Shown one piece after another: positions 14,727 to 23,991 of a stretch of 64,000 nucleotides of DNA. Source of the DNA: an uncultured Sphingomonadaceae bacterium. GTDB lineage: Bacteria > Pseudomonadota > Alphaproteobacteria > Sphingomonadales > Sphingomonadaceae. Where the stretch lies: the NCBI GenBank assembly GCA_947499975.1, contig CANMQE010000001.1, forward strand, positions 992,001 to 1,056,000, in the 5' to 3' direction. Both the position numbers and the translations under genes were made by a program. The stretch's first letter is position 1, and each line of letters opens with the position of its first letter. Under the pieces are notes generated by a model. It was not told the DNA's origin and made no database searches. It saw only the letters and a list, made by a program, of their open reading frames with translations.

Positions 14727-17068
14727 TGGCTGAATCGAACATGGCAGATAAGGGCATCAAGAAAGTCTGCGTAATCGGCGCTGGCACGATGGGTGCCGGC
14801 ATCGCCGCACAGATCGCCAATGCCGGCGTTCCGGTGCTGCTGCTGGATATCGTCCCCAAGGAAGGCGACAACCGCAACGCCATCGCCGAAGGTGCGGTGG
14901 CGAAAATGCTCAAGACCGATCCCGCGCCCTTCATGGGCAAGCGCGCGGCAAAGCTGGTGGAAACCGGCAATATCGAAGACCATCTGGGCAAGGTTGCCGA
15001 GTGCGACTGGGTGGTGGAAGCCATCATCGAACGGCTCGACATCAAGCAGAACCTCTATGCCAGGCTGGAGGAAGTCCGCACCGAAGGCACCGCCGTTTCC
15101 TCGAACACCTCCACCATCCCGCTGGAACAGTTGACCGATGGACGGTCCGATGCGTTCAAGCGCGATTTCCTTATCACCCACTTCTTCAATCCGCCGCGCT
15201 ACATGCGCCTGATCGAGTTGGTGGCAGGGCCAAAGACAAACCCCGATACGCTGGAAATGGTGCGCGAATTCGTGGACCGGAAGCTGGGCAAGACCCCGGT
15301 GGATGCCGAGGATTCTCCCGGCTTCATCGCCAATCGCATCGGCACGTTCTGGATCCAGCAGGCGGTAAACTCCGCCTTCGACATGGGTATCAGCGTGGAG
15401 GAGGCCGACGAGATCGGCGGCAGGCCCATGGGCGTGCCCAAGACCGGTATCTTCGGCCTTATCGACCTTATCGGCATCGACCTGATGCCGCACCTGATGG
15501 AAAGCCTAACCTCCACGCTTCCCAAGGATGACTGGTATCAGAAGATCGCCCGCAGCGAGACGCTGATCGAGGGCATGATCGAAAGCGGCTACACCGGCCG
15601 CAAGGGCAAAGGTGGCTTCTACCGTATTAACCGCGAGGACGGTAAAAAGGAGAAGCAGGCCAAGGATCTGAAGTCCGGCGAATATCGCGCCGCTGCTCGT
15701 CCCGGCATCGTGCGCGGACCTGCGAAAAAGGATCTGAAGGCGTTGATCTCTGCGAAGGGCAAGGTTGGCGAATATTCCTGGGCGATCCTCGGCCCGACGC
15801 TATCCTATGCCGCCAGCATCGTGCCGGAAGCCACCGCCACCGTGGTGGGCGTGGATGATGCAATGAAGCTGGGCTACAATTGGAAGTTCGGTCCCTTCGA
15901 GATGATCGACAAGATCGGTGTCGCCCACCTGATCGAGCGGCTTGAGGCGGATGACCTGCCGGTGCCCGAGATCCTGCGAAAGGCGGATGGCCGCAGCTTT
16001 TACCGCGTTGAGAACGGCAAGCGCCAGTACCTTGGCACGGACGGCGAATACCATGACGTGGAACGCCCCGAAGGCGTGCTGTTGCTGGAAGACATCAAGC
16101 TTTCCAGCGAGCCGCTGATCCGCAATGGATCGGCCGCGCTATGGGATGTTGGCGACGGCGTTGTCGCGCTGGAATTTACCGGCAAGATGAATGCGCTGGA
16201 CGAACAGGTAATGAAGCTGATCCAGAAGGCCATTCCGATGGTGAAGAAGGATTACAAGGCTCTCGTCGTCTACAACGAAGGCTCCAACTTCTCTGCGGGT
16301 GCTAATCTCGGCCTTGCCCTGTTCGCGCTGAATATCGCGGCGTGGAGCGAGGTGGAAAAGAGCATCAAGGGCGGTCAGGATGCCTACAAGGCACTGAAGT
16401 ATGCGCCCTTCCCCGTCGTTTCCGCTCCTGCTGGCATGGCACTGGGCGGAGGCTGCGAGATCTGCCTCAATTCCGATGCCGTGCAGGCCCATGCCGAAAC
16501 CTATATCGGCCTGGTCGAATGCGGCGTGGGCATCATTCCCGGCTGGGGTGGCTGCGGCGAGATGATCTCTCGCTGGAAGGACAATCCGCGTCAGCCGAGC
16601 GGCCCCATGCCTGCTGTTTCCAAGAGTTTCGAGATCATTTCCACCGCCACGGTCGCCAAGTCGGCTGCCGAGGCGAAGGATTACGGTTTCCTGCGCAAGG
16701 ATGACGGCGTGACCATGAACCGCGATCGCCTGCTGTTCGATGCCAAGCAGCGCGCACTGGCGATGGTGGACGGTTACGAGGCACCGGAAAAGCCGGAATA
16801 TCGCCTCCCCGGCCCCTCCGGCAAGGCGGCCCTGGATCTGGCAGTGGACAGCTTCCACCGCCAGGGCAAGGCCACCGCACACGACGTTACCGTGGCAGGC
16901 GAACTAGCCCACGTCCTGACGGGCGGCGACACGGATATTACCGAGACCTTGACCGAGGCCGACATGCTGAAGCTGGAACGCGAAGCATTCATGCGCCTTG
17001 TTCGCAACCCGAAGACGCAGGCACGGGTCGAGCACATGCTCGAAACCGGCAAGCCCCTTCGCAACTGA
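14726..17068 (+). CDS. 3-hydroxyacyl-CoA dehydrogenase / enoyl-CoA hydratase fusion
   Basis: 780 aa, two beta-oxidation steps in one chain. The N-terminal NAD-binding domain has VIGAGTMGAGIAAQIANAG (about residues 10-30), the catalytic His in ITHFFNPPRYM and SPGFIANRIG. The C-terminal third is a crotonase domain (NFSAGANLGL, PAGMALGGGCEI, oxyanion hole, and Glu in AETYIGLVECGVGIIPGWGG). This order (dehydrogenase first) is opposite to E. coli FadB and matches the FadN type of Bacillus. Start ATG at 14726 is fixed by the overlap with the thiolase stop. Confidence 0.92.
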   Translation: MAESNMADKGIKKVCVIGAGTMGAGIAAQIANAGVPVLLLDIVPKEGDNRNAIAEGAVAKMLKTDPAPFMGKRAAKLVETGNIEDHLGKVAECDWVVEAIIERLDIKQNLYARLEEVRTEGTAVSSNTSTIPLEQLTDGRSDAFKRDFLITHFFNPPRYMRLIELVAGPKTNPDTLEMVREFVDRKLGKTPVDAEDSPGFIANRIGTFWIQQAVNSAFDMGISVEEADEIGGRPMGVPKTGIFGLIDLIGIDLMPHLMESLTSTLPKDDWYQKIARSETLIEGMIESGYTGRKGKGGFYRINREDGKKEKQAKDLKSGEYRAAARPGIVRGPAKKDLKALISAKGKVGEYSWAILGPTLSYAASIVPEATATVVGVDDAMKLGYNWKFGPFEMIDKIGVAHLIERLEADDLPVPEILRKADGRSFYRVENGKRQYLGTDGEYHDVERPEGVLLLEDIKLSSEPLIRNGSAALWDVGDGVVALEFTGKMNALDEQVMKLIQKAIPMVKKDYKALVVYNEGSNFSAGANLGLALFALNIAAWSEVEKSIKGGQDAYKALKYAPFPVVSAPAGMALGGGCEICLNSDAVQAHAETYIGLVECGVGIIPGWGGCGEMISRWKDNPRQPSGPMPAVSKSFEIISTATVAKSAAEAKDYGFLRKDDGVTMNRDRLLFDAKQRALAMVDGYEAPEKPEYRLPGPSGKAALDLAVDSFHRQGKATAHDVTVAGELAHVLTGGDTDITETLTEADMLKLEREAFMRLVRNPKTQARVEHMLETGKPLRN

Positions 17069-17088
17069 CCTGAGAGAGGATTTGTCCA

Positions 17089-18879
17089 ATGCAAGTCTAT
17101 GAAGCCCCCATCCGCGACATGCGTTTCAATATCGAGGAATTGCATGAAGACGACGGTTTCGGCGACCTCGAAGGGTTCGAGGATTTCGACGATGACGTCA
17201 CCAAGGCGATCCTCGAGGAAGCCAACAAGTTCTGCCGCGACGTACTGCTGCCGATCAACTGGCCTGGAGACCAGCAGGGTTGCCGGATCGAGAACGGCGT
17301 AGTGCGCACGCCGGGCGGTTTCCAGGAAGCCTACAAGCAGTTCTGCGAAAGCGGCTGGGCCGGTCTTGGCGTGTCCGAGAAATGGGGCGGCCAGGGTGCC
17401 CCCCATTCCGTGGGCAAGATGGTGGAAGAGATGACCTGCTCCGCCAATCTCAGCTTCGGTCTCTATCCCGGCCTTACCGGTGGCGCGATGGTGGCGCTGG
17501 AAGGATACGGTAGCGAGGACCTGAAGAACTTCTACATGCCAAAGCTCGCCAACGGGGAATGGAGCGGCACGATGTGCCTGACAGAATCCCATTGCGGCAC
17601 CGATCTGGGCATGCTGCGCACCAAGGCCGTGCCGCAGGAGGATGACAGCTATCTCGTTACCGGCAACAAGATCTTCATCAGTGCTGGTGACCACGACTTG
17701 ACCGGCAATGTCGTTCACCTCGTGCTGGCACGCCTGCCCGATGCCCCCGCTGGCGTGAAGGGTATCTCGCTGTTCCTGGTGCCCAAGTTCCTTCCCAACG
17801 ACGATGGCGCGCCCGGCAACTTCAACAATGTCACGGCCACCGCCATCGAGCACAAGATGGGCCTGAAGGCATCGGCCACCTGCCAGATGTCTTTCGAGGA
17901 TTCAAAGGGCTGGCTGATCGGTGAACCCCACCGCGGCCTGCAGGCCATGTTCGCCATGATGAACACGGAGCGCGTGGCCGTTGGTATCCAGGGGCTCGGC
18001 GTGGGCGAGATCGCCTATCAGTCAGCGGTCTATTACGCCAAGGATCGTCTCCAGGGTCGCTCGCTTTCGGGCGTGAAGAACCCCGACGGCCCGGCCGATC
18101 CCATCATCGTGCACCCGGACGTTCGCCGGATGCTGATGACGATGCGCGCCTATAACGAGGGCAGCCGCGCCGTCTCCGCATGGGTCAGCCGCGCGCTGGA
18201 CGCCGAACACGCCGCAAAAGAACCGGAAATGCGGGAGCGTGCGAAGGACTTCGTCGCCCTGATGACTCCGGTCGTGAAGGCGCTGTTCACCGATCTGGGC
18301 CACGAGAGCGCACACCTCGCCGTGCAGGTGCATGGCGGCCATGGCTACATCCAGGAAACCGGCGTGGAGCAGTTTGCCCGCGATGCGCGTATTGCGCAGA
18401 TCTACGAGGGCACGAACGGCATCCAGGCGCTGGACCTTGTGGGCCGCAAGCTGCCCGATCGCATGGGTCGCAATCTGCGCAGCTTCTTCCACCCGGTCTC
18501 TCAGTTTATCGAAGACCATGGGCAGGATGCCAACATCGGCAAGATGATCGGCAGCCTGCAGCAGGCCTTCGGCGCATTGCAGCTGTCCACCGGCCACATC
18601 GCGCAGAAGGGCATGAAGGATCCCGAGGAAGCTGGCGCTGCGGCGACTGACTACCTGCGCCTTCTGGGCTTCGTCGCCATGGGCTACTGCTTCGCAAAGG
18701 CTGCGAAGATCGCCTACGCCAAGCTGGAAGAAGGCACCGACGAGAAGGCATTCTACGAGGCCAAGATCGTTACCGCGCGCTTCTTCTTCGAACGTCTGCT
18801 GCCGCCTGCCATGGCGCAGATGATGGTGATCACCAGCGGCAAGGGCAGCATGATGGACATGCCGGAGGAAGCGTTTTGA
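17089..18879 (+). CDS. Acyl-CoA dehydrogenase, large (DmdC-like) type
   Basis: 596 aa, longer than the roughly 380-aa classical acyl-CoA dehydrogenases because of an N-terminal acidic extension and a C-terminal helical domain. Landmarks are CLTESHCGTDLGMLRTKA (FAD/substrate site), KIFISAGDH, HKMGLKASATCQM and QVHGGHGYIQETGVEQFARDARI followed by IYEGTNGIQALDL. This is the subfamily that includes DmdC (3-methylmercaptopropionyl-CoA dehydrogenase) and long-chain enzymes; the chain-length preference cannot be read. GAGAGGA precedes the ATG. It lies 20 bases after the fusion enzyme and overlaps the next gene by four bases. Confidence 0.9.
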   Translation: MQVYEAPIRDMRFNIEELHEDDGFGDLEGFEDFDDDVTKAILEEANKFCRDVLLPINWPGDQQGCRIENGVVRTPGGFQEAYKQFCESGWAGLGVSEKWGGQGAPHSVGKMVEEMTCSANLSFGLYPGLTGGAMVALEGYGSEDLKNFYMPKLANGEWSGTMCLTESHCGTDLGMLRTKAVPQEDDSYLVTGNKIFISAGDHDLTGNVVHLVLARLPDAPAGVKGISLFLVPKFLPNDDGAPGNFNNVTATAIEHKMGLKASATCQMSFEDSKGWLIGEPHRGLQAMFAMMNTERVAVGIQGLGVGEIAYQSAVYYAKDRLQGRSLSGVKNPDGPADPIIVHPDVRRMLMTMRAYNEGSRAVSAWVSRALDAEHAAKEPEMRERAKDFVALMTPVVKALFTDLGHESAHLAVQVHGGHGYIQETGVEQFARDARIAQIYEGTNGIQALDLVGRKLPDRMGRNLRSFFHPVSQFIEDHGQDANIGKMIGSLQQAFGALQLSTGHIAQKGMKDPEEAGAAATDYLRLLGFVAMGYCFAKAAKIAYAKLEEGTDEKAFYEAKIVTARFFFERLLPPAMAQMMVITSGKGSMMDMPEEAF

Positions 18880-19787
18880 ACGCCTCGCTGGAACGCTTCG
18901 CTGGCGGGCTGAAAGTGCCCGCCATCGTGGCGCCGATGTTTCTGGTATCAGGGCCGGACCTGGTGGTGGAGAGCTGCAAGGCGGGCCTTTGCGGCACCTT
19001 CCCCGCGCTGAACCAGCGCACGACGGAAGGGTTTGACGAATGGCTGTGCGAGATCGAGGAACGGCTGGGCGACGACAGCGCGCCCTACGGCGTGAACCTT
19101 ATCGTGCACGGCTCCAACCCGCGCGTTGAGGCTGACCTCGAGGTTTGTGTCAAACACAAGGTGCCGTTGGTCATCACCTCGCTGGGCGCAGTGCCCGATC
19201 TGGTAAAGGCCGTGCATTCCTACGGCGGCCTGGTGTTCCACGACGTGATCCAGCGTCGCCACGCGGAAAAGGCTGCCGAGGCCGGAGTGGACGGCATCAT
19301 CGCCGTGGCGGCGGGTGCCGGTGGCCATGCAGGCACGTTCAGCCCCTTTGCCCTCACCAGCGAGATCCGCGAATTCTGGGATGGCGCGCTGATCCTGTCG
19401 GGTTCGATGAGCCACGGCGGTCACATTGCCGCCGCACAGATGATGGGGTGCGATTTCGGCTATTTCGGCAGTCACTTCATCGCGGCAGCCGAGAGCATGG
19501 CGTCTTCCGGCCAGAAGGACATGATGATCGGCGCCACGGCAAAAGACATCAGCTATACCGACAAGGTCACCGGCGTCGGCGCGAATTTCCTCACTCCCAG
19601 CCTGGATGCGGCACAGCTGCACGACGCACCGGGCGAAATGTCGCTGAACGAGGAAGCCAAGGCCTGGAAGACCATCTGGTCCGCCGGGCATGGGACGGGT
19701 GCGGTTCGCGAGGTGCGTTCGACAAAGGTAATCTGCGAGGAACTGATTGCGCAATATCAGGCGGCACGGACGAAATTCTGCGTATAG
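18876..19787 (+). CDS. Nitronate monooxygenase-like flavin oxidoreductase
   Basis: 303 aa TIM-barrel FMN enzyme of the 2-nitropropane dioxygenase/FabK superfamily. Visible are the FMN-phosphate motif AAGAGGHAGTFSP, the N-terminal PAIVAPMFLVSGPDLV and LSGSMSHGGHIAAAQMMGCD. It starts with TTG at 18876, overlapping the acyl-CoA dehydrogenase stop by four bases, so translation is coupled. Members next to beta-oxidation genes are common in sphingomonads, but the physiological substrate is unknown; enoyl-reductase-like or nitronate-detoxifying roles are both possible. The next gene, a polyketide synthase, begins 37 bases downstream. Confidence 0.85.
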   Translation: MNASLERFAGGLKVPAIVAPMFLVSGPDLVVESCKAGLCGTFPALNQRTTEGFDEWLCEIEERLGDDSAPYGVNLIVHGSNPRVEADLEVCVKHKVPLVITSLGAVPDLVKAVHSYGGLVFHDVIQRRHAEKAAEAGVDGIIAVAAGAGGHAGTFSPFALTSEIREFWDGALILSGSMSHGGHIAAAQMMGCDFGYFGSHFIAAAESMASSGQKDMMIGATAKDISYTDKVTGVGANFLTPSLDAAQLHDAPGEMSLNEEAKAWKTIWSAGHGTGAVREVRSTKVICEELIAQYQAARTKFCV

Positions 19788-19824
19788 GGGCACGATTGCC
19801 GCGATGCCTCGTTCCAGAGTTTGA

Positions 19825-20895
19825 ATGTCCGCGAAATTTCCTGAAAACGCTCCGCGCGTAAACGCTATCGCCACGGCAGTGCCCGATTGCGATGTTCACT
19901 CAAACTATACGGAATGGGCGGCCCGGCAATTGCTGGACGAGCGCAAGGCCGCCCTGTTCCGGCGTATGGAGCAGCGCGGTGGCATTTCGCACCGTTACTC
20001 CGTTCTCGAAGGCGGCGATGCGACGCTGGATTTCGGGAGTTTTTATGTACAGGGGGATGAACCCGGAACGGCAGAGCGGATGCGCCGTTACGCCGCCAAT
20101 GCGCCGGACCTGGCGATGCAGGCCGTTGCAGGATTGCCCTCCACTAACGGAATTACCCATATCGTCGTCGCCAGCTGCACCGGTTTCATGGCCCCCGGCC
20201 TCGATCAGATCCTGGCGCGCCGGCTGGGCCTTTCTGCCGATGTGGAGCGCGTGTCGATCGGCTTCATGGGCTGCTATGCCGGTGTAACCCTGCTGCGCAC
20301 GGCGGCACATATCGCCCGATCCGATCCCGCTGCGAAGGTGCTCGCCATATCGGTGGAGCTTTGCACGCTGCATTTGCAGGAGACGGACGATCTGGAAAGC
20401 CTGCTGGCCATGGGCCAGTTTGCCGATGGCGCGGCCGCGGCCATTGTCTCGTCCTCCGGCGAAGGGCTGGCGCTGGGCGAAAGCCTGTCACTCGCGCTGG
20501 AAGAGAGCGACGAGCTGATCACCTGGACAATTGGCGACCGCGGCTTTGCCATGCATCTTTCGGGCGAAGTGCCCGGCCGCCTTGCCGATGCGCTGGACGA
20601 TGCCGACACACGCTCTGCAATATTGGGCGACGATCCGCCTGCGGCCTGGGCCGTTCATCCGGGCGGACGCTCCGTGCTGGACGCCGTGGAACGCGGGCTT
20701 CCCTTGCCTCAAAACGCGCTTTCCGCATCGCGAGGCGTACTGGAAGAATGTGGCAACATGTCTTCCGCCACCGTGCTGTTCGTGCTCGAACGGCTGGCTC
20801 GGGACAAACCTCAGAACGGGATCGCGCTGGCTTTCGGGCCGGGACTTGCGATGGAAGGGCTGCGCTTCGGCTGGATGAAATCCGATGCTGTCTGA
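19825..20895 (+). CDS. Type III polyketide synthase (chalcone/alkylresorcinol synthase family)
   Basis: 356 aa. The thiolase-fold catalytic triad is complete: Cys150 in GFMGCYAG, His278 in AWAVHPGG and Asn311 in CGNMSSAT. The C-terminal AFGPGLAMEGLRF loop is the family signature. Such enzymes load an acyl-CoA starter on Cys and extend it with malonyl-CoA to make resorcinols or pyrones, without carrier proteins. Bacterial relatives often take long-chain acyl starters. It is followed, with an 11-base overlap, by a methyltransferase and then a flavoprotein, the same gene set as the srsABC phenolic-lipid operon of Streptomyces. Starter and product here are unknown. Confidence 0.9.
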   Translation: MSAKFPENAPRVNAIATAVPDCDVHSNYTEWAARQLLDERKAALFRRMEQRGGISHRYSVLEGGDATLDFGSFYVQGDEPGTAERMRRYAANAPDLAMQAVAGLPSTNGITHIVVASCTGFMAPGLDQILARRLGLSADVERVSIGFMGCYAGVTLLRTAAHIARSDPAAKVLAISVELCTLHLQETDDLESLLAMGQFADGAAAAIVSSSGEGLALGESLSLALEESDELITWTIGDRGFAMHLSGEVPGRLADALDDADTRSAILGDDPPAAWAVHPGGRSVLDAVERGLPLPQNALSASRGVLEECGNMSSATVLFVLERLARDKPQNGIALAFGPGLAMEGLRFGWMKSDAV

Positions 20896-21571
20896 ACGGC
20901 GCGATACGCGCGAATTGATGGACGACCCCTCGCTGCCGGAACCGATATATCGCGATGTCCTGGCAGACCTTTCTCGCGTCAACCGCCTGACGCTGGCCTA
21001 TCGCCCCACCATCGAATTTCTTGAACGGGCAACAAGAAGCATGAAAAGCTTCACCTTGCTGGACGTGGGGTATGGACAGGGTGACATGCTGCGCGAAATC
21101 GCAAAATGGGCGCAAGGCCGCGGGATCGATGCGCATCTGGTCGGCATCGATCTCAACACCCGCAGCCAGCTTGCCGCGCGCGAGGCGACGCCGCCTGAAA
21201 TGCCGATCGTCTATCGCACTGGTGATTATGCAGACCAGATGGACGCGAAGTGGGATTTCATCGTCTCCAGCCTGGTGGCGCATCACATGACGCGAGAGGA
21301 GCTGCTGCTTTTCCTGCAGGTGATGGAAAGCGAGGCGCGAGCTGGATGGTTCGTCAACGATCTGCATCGCCACACGGTAAGCTATCTGGGGTATCCGGTG
21401 CTCGCGCAGCTCGCCGGCCTGCATCGCATCGTGCGCCTCGACGGCAGAACCTCCATCGCGCGCTCCTTCCGTCCTGACGAATGGGCACGGATGCTGGAGG
21501 ACGCAGGGGTCACCAGCGCGATGGTAGAGCGCAAGTTTCCCTTCCGCCTGTGCGTGTCATGCATTCGCTGA
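20885..21571 (+). CDS. Class I SAM-dependent methyltransferase of the PKS cassette
   Basis: 228 aa, no signal peptide. The SAM-binding motif I is LLDVGYGQGDML (about residues 58-69), followed by VGIDLNTRS (motif II acid) and WDFIVSSLVAHH (motif IV region), with FRPDEWARMLEDAG at the end. It overlaps the polyketide synthase gene by 11 bases and the flavoprotein gene by 13, so the three are translated together. By analogy with SrsB-type enzymes it probably methylates the aromatic polyketide on oxygen or carbon; that is inference from context. Confidence 0.85.
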   Translation: MLSERRDTRELMDDPSLPEPIYRDVLADLSRVNRLTLAYRPTIEFLERATRSMKSFTLLDVGYGQGDMLREIAKWAQGRGIDAHLVGIDLNTRSQLAAREATPPEMPIVYRTGDYADQMDAKWDFIVSSLVAHHMTREELLLFLQVMESEARAGWFVNDLHRHTVSYLGYPVLAQLAGLHRIVRLDGRTSIARSFRPDEWARMLEDAGVTSAMVERKFPFRLCVSCIR

Positions 21572-22665
21572 ATGGGAACCCGCTGATAATCGGCGCGGGC
21601 CCCGCTGGCTGCATTGCCGCGCTGGAACTGGCGCGCGCCGAGTGCCCGCCAATCCTGCTGGATCGCTCTGCCGAAGTGGGCGATCCATTATGTGGCGGGT
21701 TTCTGAGCTGGCGCACGCTAGCCCAGCTTGATGATCTTGGCGTTTCGCTTGCCACGCTTGGCGGGCAGCGTGTCGATCGTTTACGACTGTTTTCCAACGG
21801 GCGGGAAACCGGCACCGCCCTTCCCTCTCCCGCACTGGGCCTCTCGCGCCACGCACTGGACAGCCATCTTCGCACGATGGCAACGCGGGCAGGCGCGGAT
21901 TTGCAGATCGATGCCATTCGCGGTCTTGAACCCGGCTGCGCCCACGGAAAAGAACGGGAATGGAAGGCCGCGACCATCTTCCTCGCCACGGGCAAGCACG
22001 ATGTTCGCGGACAAGGCCGCCCGCGCACTGGCAACGATCCGGCACTGGGCCTGCGTATCAGGCTTCCCTCCTCTGCCGAACGCTCCGCCCTGATCGGTTC
22101 GGCAATCGAATTGCACATGTTCGAAGGCGGCTATGCGGGCATCGTGCTGCAGGAAGGTGGCTCGGCCAACATCTGCCTCGCCCTGCGCAAATCTGCGCTG
22201 GCCGACGCGGAAGGCGGCCCTGCCCGACTGCTGGAGCAGATCGGCCATGACAATCCGTTCTTCGCGCAGAGGCTTGGCGACGACTGGCGCGACGCGCGTA
22301 TCGAGACGATTGGCGCGGTACCATATGGCTGGGTAGCGCAGGAGACCGAGCCGGGGATCTACCGGCTGGGCGATCAGGCGGCGGTGATCCCCTCCCTAGC
22401 GGGCGAAGGCATGTCCATAGCGGTAGCCAGCGGCGCGATGGCGGCGCACCGCTGGCTTGCCGAGGGTGCGCAGGGTGCGCCTGCATTCCAGCGCGCATTC
22501 GCGGCCCGCGCCTATCCGCCCGTGCAGATGGCGCGCGGCGCCCGGATGCTGGCGGAAACACGGCTGGGTGCAAGGGCCGCGCTGGCGATTGCGGGAATGT
22601 TTCCCGCCCTCGTCCACGATCTGGCGCAGCGATGCCGGATCGGGCAGGAGGCTTGCGCAATATAG
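21559..22665 (+). CDS. FAD-dependent oxidoreductase of the PKS cassette
   Basis: 368 aa. N-terminal FAD-binding Rossmann motif [18 protein letters not shown], and the second FAD motif [21 protein letters not shown] near residue 285. The overall pattern resembles geranylgeranyl-reductase/FixC and aromatic hydroxylase flavoproteins. The ATG at 21559 is used because it is the first start after the overlap with the methyltransferase and puts the FAD motif at the N-terminus; the frame is open upstream but those residues do not fit the family. In an srsABC-like pathway this enzyme would hydroxylate the alkylresorcinol to a hydroquinone/quinone (inference). Confidence 0.83.
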   Translation: MHSLNGNPLIIGAGPAGCIAALELARAECPPILLDRSAEVGDPLCGGFLSWRTLAQLDDLGVSLATLGGQRVDRLRLFSNGRETGTALPSPALGLSRHALDSHLRTMATRAGADLQIDAIRGLEPGCAHGKEREWKAATIFLATGKHDVRGQGRPRTGNDPALGLRIRLPSSAERSALIGSAIELHMFEGGYAGIVLQEGGSANICLALRKSALADAEGGPARLLEQIGHDNPFFAQRLGDDWRDARIETIGAVPYGWVAQETEPGIYRLGDQAAVIPSLAGEGMSIAVASGAMAAHRWLAEGAQGAPAFQRAFAARAYPPVQMARGARMLAETRLGARAALAIAGMFPALVHDLAQRCRIGQEACAI

Positions 22666-22742
22666 CGCACACCTTGCGCGCCTGCTTGTCCCTGCTAAGA
22701 GGCGCGCAACTCAATACAGAATCCAGACAAGGCAGGACCCCC

Positions 22743-23972
22743 ATGGCGAAAATTCAGGTCAAGAACCCCATTGTTGAGATCGATGGCGACGAGATGACGA
22801 AGATCATCTGGCAGTGGATCCGTGAACGGCTGATCCAGCCCTATCTCGATGTTGACCTGAAATATTTCGACCTGTCCGTGGAAAAGCGCGACGAGACCGA
22901 CGACCAGATCACTGTCGATGCCGCCAAGGCCATCCAGCAGTATGGCGTGGGCGTGAAGTGCGCCACCATCACGCCTGACGAGGCGCGCGTCGAGGAATTC
23001 GACCTGAAGCAGATGTGGCGTTCGCCCAATGGCACCATCCGCAACATCCTGGGCGGCACCATCTTTCGCGAGCCTATCGTAATCGACAACGTGCCGCGCC
23101 TCGTGCCCGGCTGGACCGATCCCATCGTCGTGGGCCGTCATGCCTTTGGCGACCAGTACCGCGCCACCGACACGCTGATCCCCGGTGCCGGCAAGCTGCG
23201 CATGGTGTTCGAGGGCGAGGATGGCCAGAACATCGACCTGGAAGTGCATCAGTTCGATCAGCCCGGCGTGGCTATGACGATGTACAACCACGACGAGAGC
23301 ATTCGCGATTTCGCGCGTGCCAGTTTCAACTACGGCCTCGACCGTGGCTGGCCTGTGTATCTCTCCACCAAGAACACCATCATGAAAAAGTACGATGGTC
23401 GCTTCAAGGATCTGTTCCAGGAAGTGTTCGACACCGAGGGCTTCAAGGAGAAGTTCGAGGAAGCCAACATCGGCTACGAACATCGCCTGATTGACGACAT
23501 GGTGGCCGCCGCGCTGAAGTGGAACGGCAAGTTCGTGTGGGCCTGCAAGAATTACGACGGCGATGTGCAGTCCGACATCGTGGCACAGGGCTTCGGCTCG
23601 CTCGGCCTGATGACGTCCGTGCTGATGACGCCCGATGGCAAGACCGTGGAAGCCGAGGCCGCGCACGGCACGGTAACGCGCCACTATCGCCAGCACCAGC
23701 AGGGCAAGGCCACCAGCACCAATCCCATCGCCTCCATCTTCGCATGGACGCGCGGCCTGATGTATCGTGGACGCTTCGACAACACGCCTGACGTGGTGGC
23801 CTTTGCCGAAACGCTGGAAAAGGTCTGCATCGATTGCGTGGAAAGCGGAAAGATGACGAAGGATCTGGCACTGCTGATCGGCCCGAAGCAGAGCTGGATG
23901 ACCACCGAGCAGTTCTTCGAAGCCATCGTGGAAGGCCTCGAAACCGAGATGAACAAGCAGGGTCTGGCCTGA
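22743..23972 (+). CDS. icd: NADP-dependent isocitrate dehydrogenase
   Basis: 409 aa, TCA-cycle enzyme converting isocitrate to 2-oxoglutarate and CO2 with NADPH formation. It belongs to the eukaryote/alphaproteobacterial subfamily: [14 protein letters not shown] at the N-terminus, [21 protein letters not shown] (substrate site, cited as [12 protein letters not shown]), [14 protein letters not shown], and [18 protein letters not shown] (NADP-binding region). GGCAGGA precedes the ATG at 22743. It lies 77 bases after the flavoprotein and probably has its own promoter. This length and these motifs match full-length family members. Confidence 0.95.
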   Translation: MAKIQVKNPIVEIDGDEMTKIIWQWIRERLIQPYLDVDLKYFDLSVEKRDETDDQITVDAAKAIQQYGVGVKCATITPDEARVEEFDLKQMWRSPNGTIRNILGGTIFREPIVIDNVPRLVPGWTDPIVVGRHAFGDQYRATDTLIPGAGKLRMVFEGEDGQNIDLEVHQFDQPGVAMTMYNHDESIRDFARASFNYGLDRGWPVYLSTKNTIMKKYDGRFKDLFQEVFDTEGFKEKFEEANIGYEHRLIDDMVAAALKWNGKFVWACKNYDGDVQSDIVAQGFGSLGLMTSVLMTPDGKTVEAEAAHGTVTRHYRQHQQGKATSTNPIASIFAWTRGLMYRGRFDNTPDVVAFAETLEKVCIDCVESGKMTKDLALLIGPKQSWMTTEQFFEAIVEGLETEMNKQGLA

Positions 23973-23991
23973 GCCCTCAAGGCTTCTAGTC

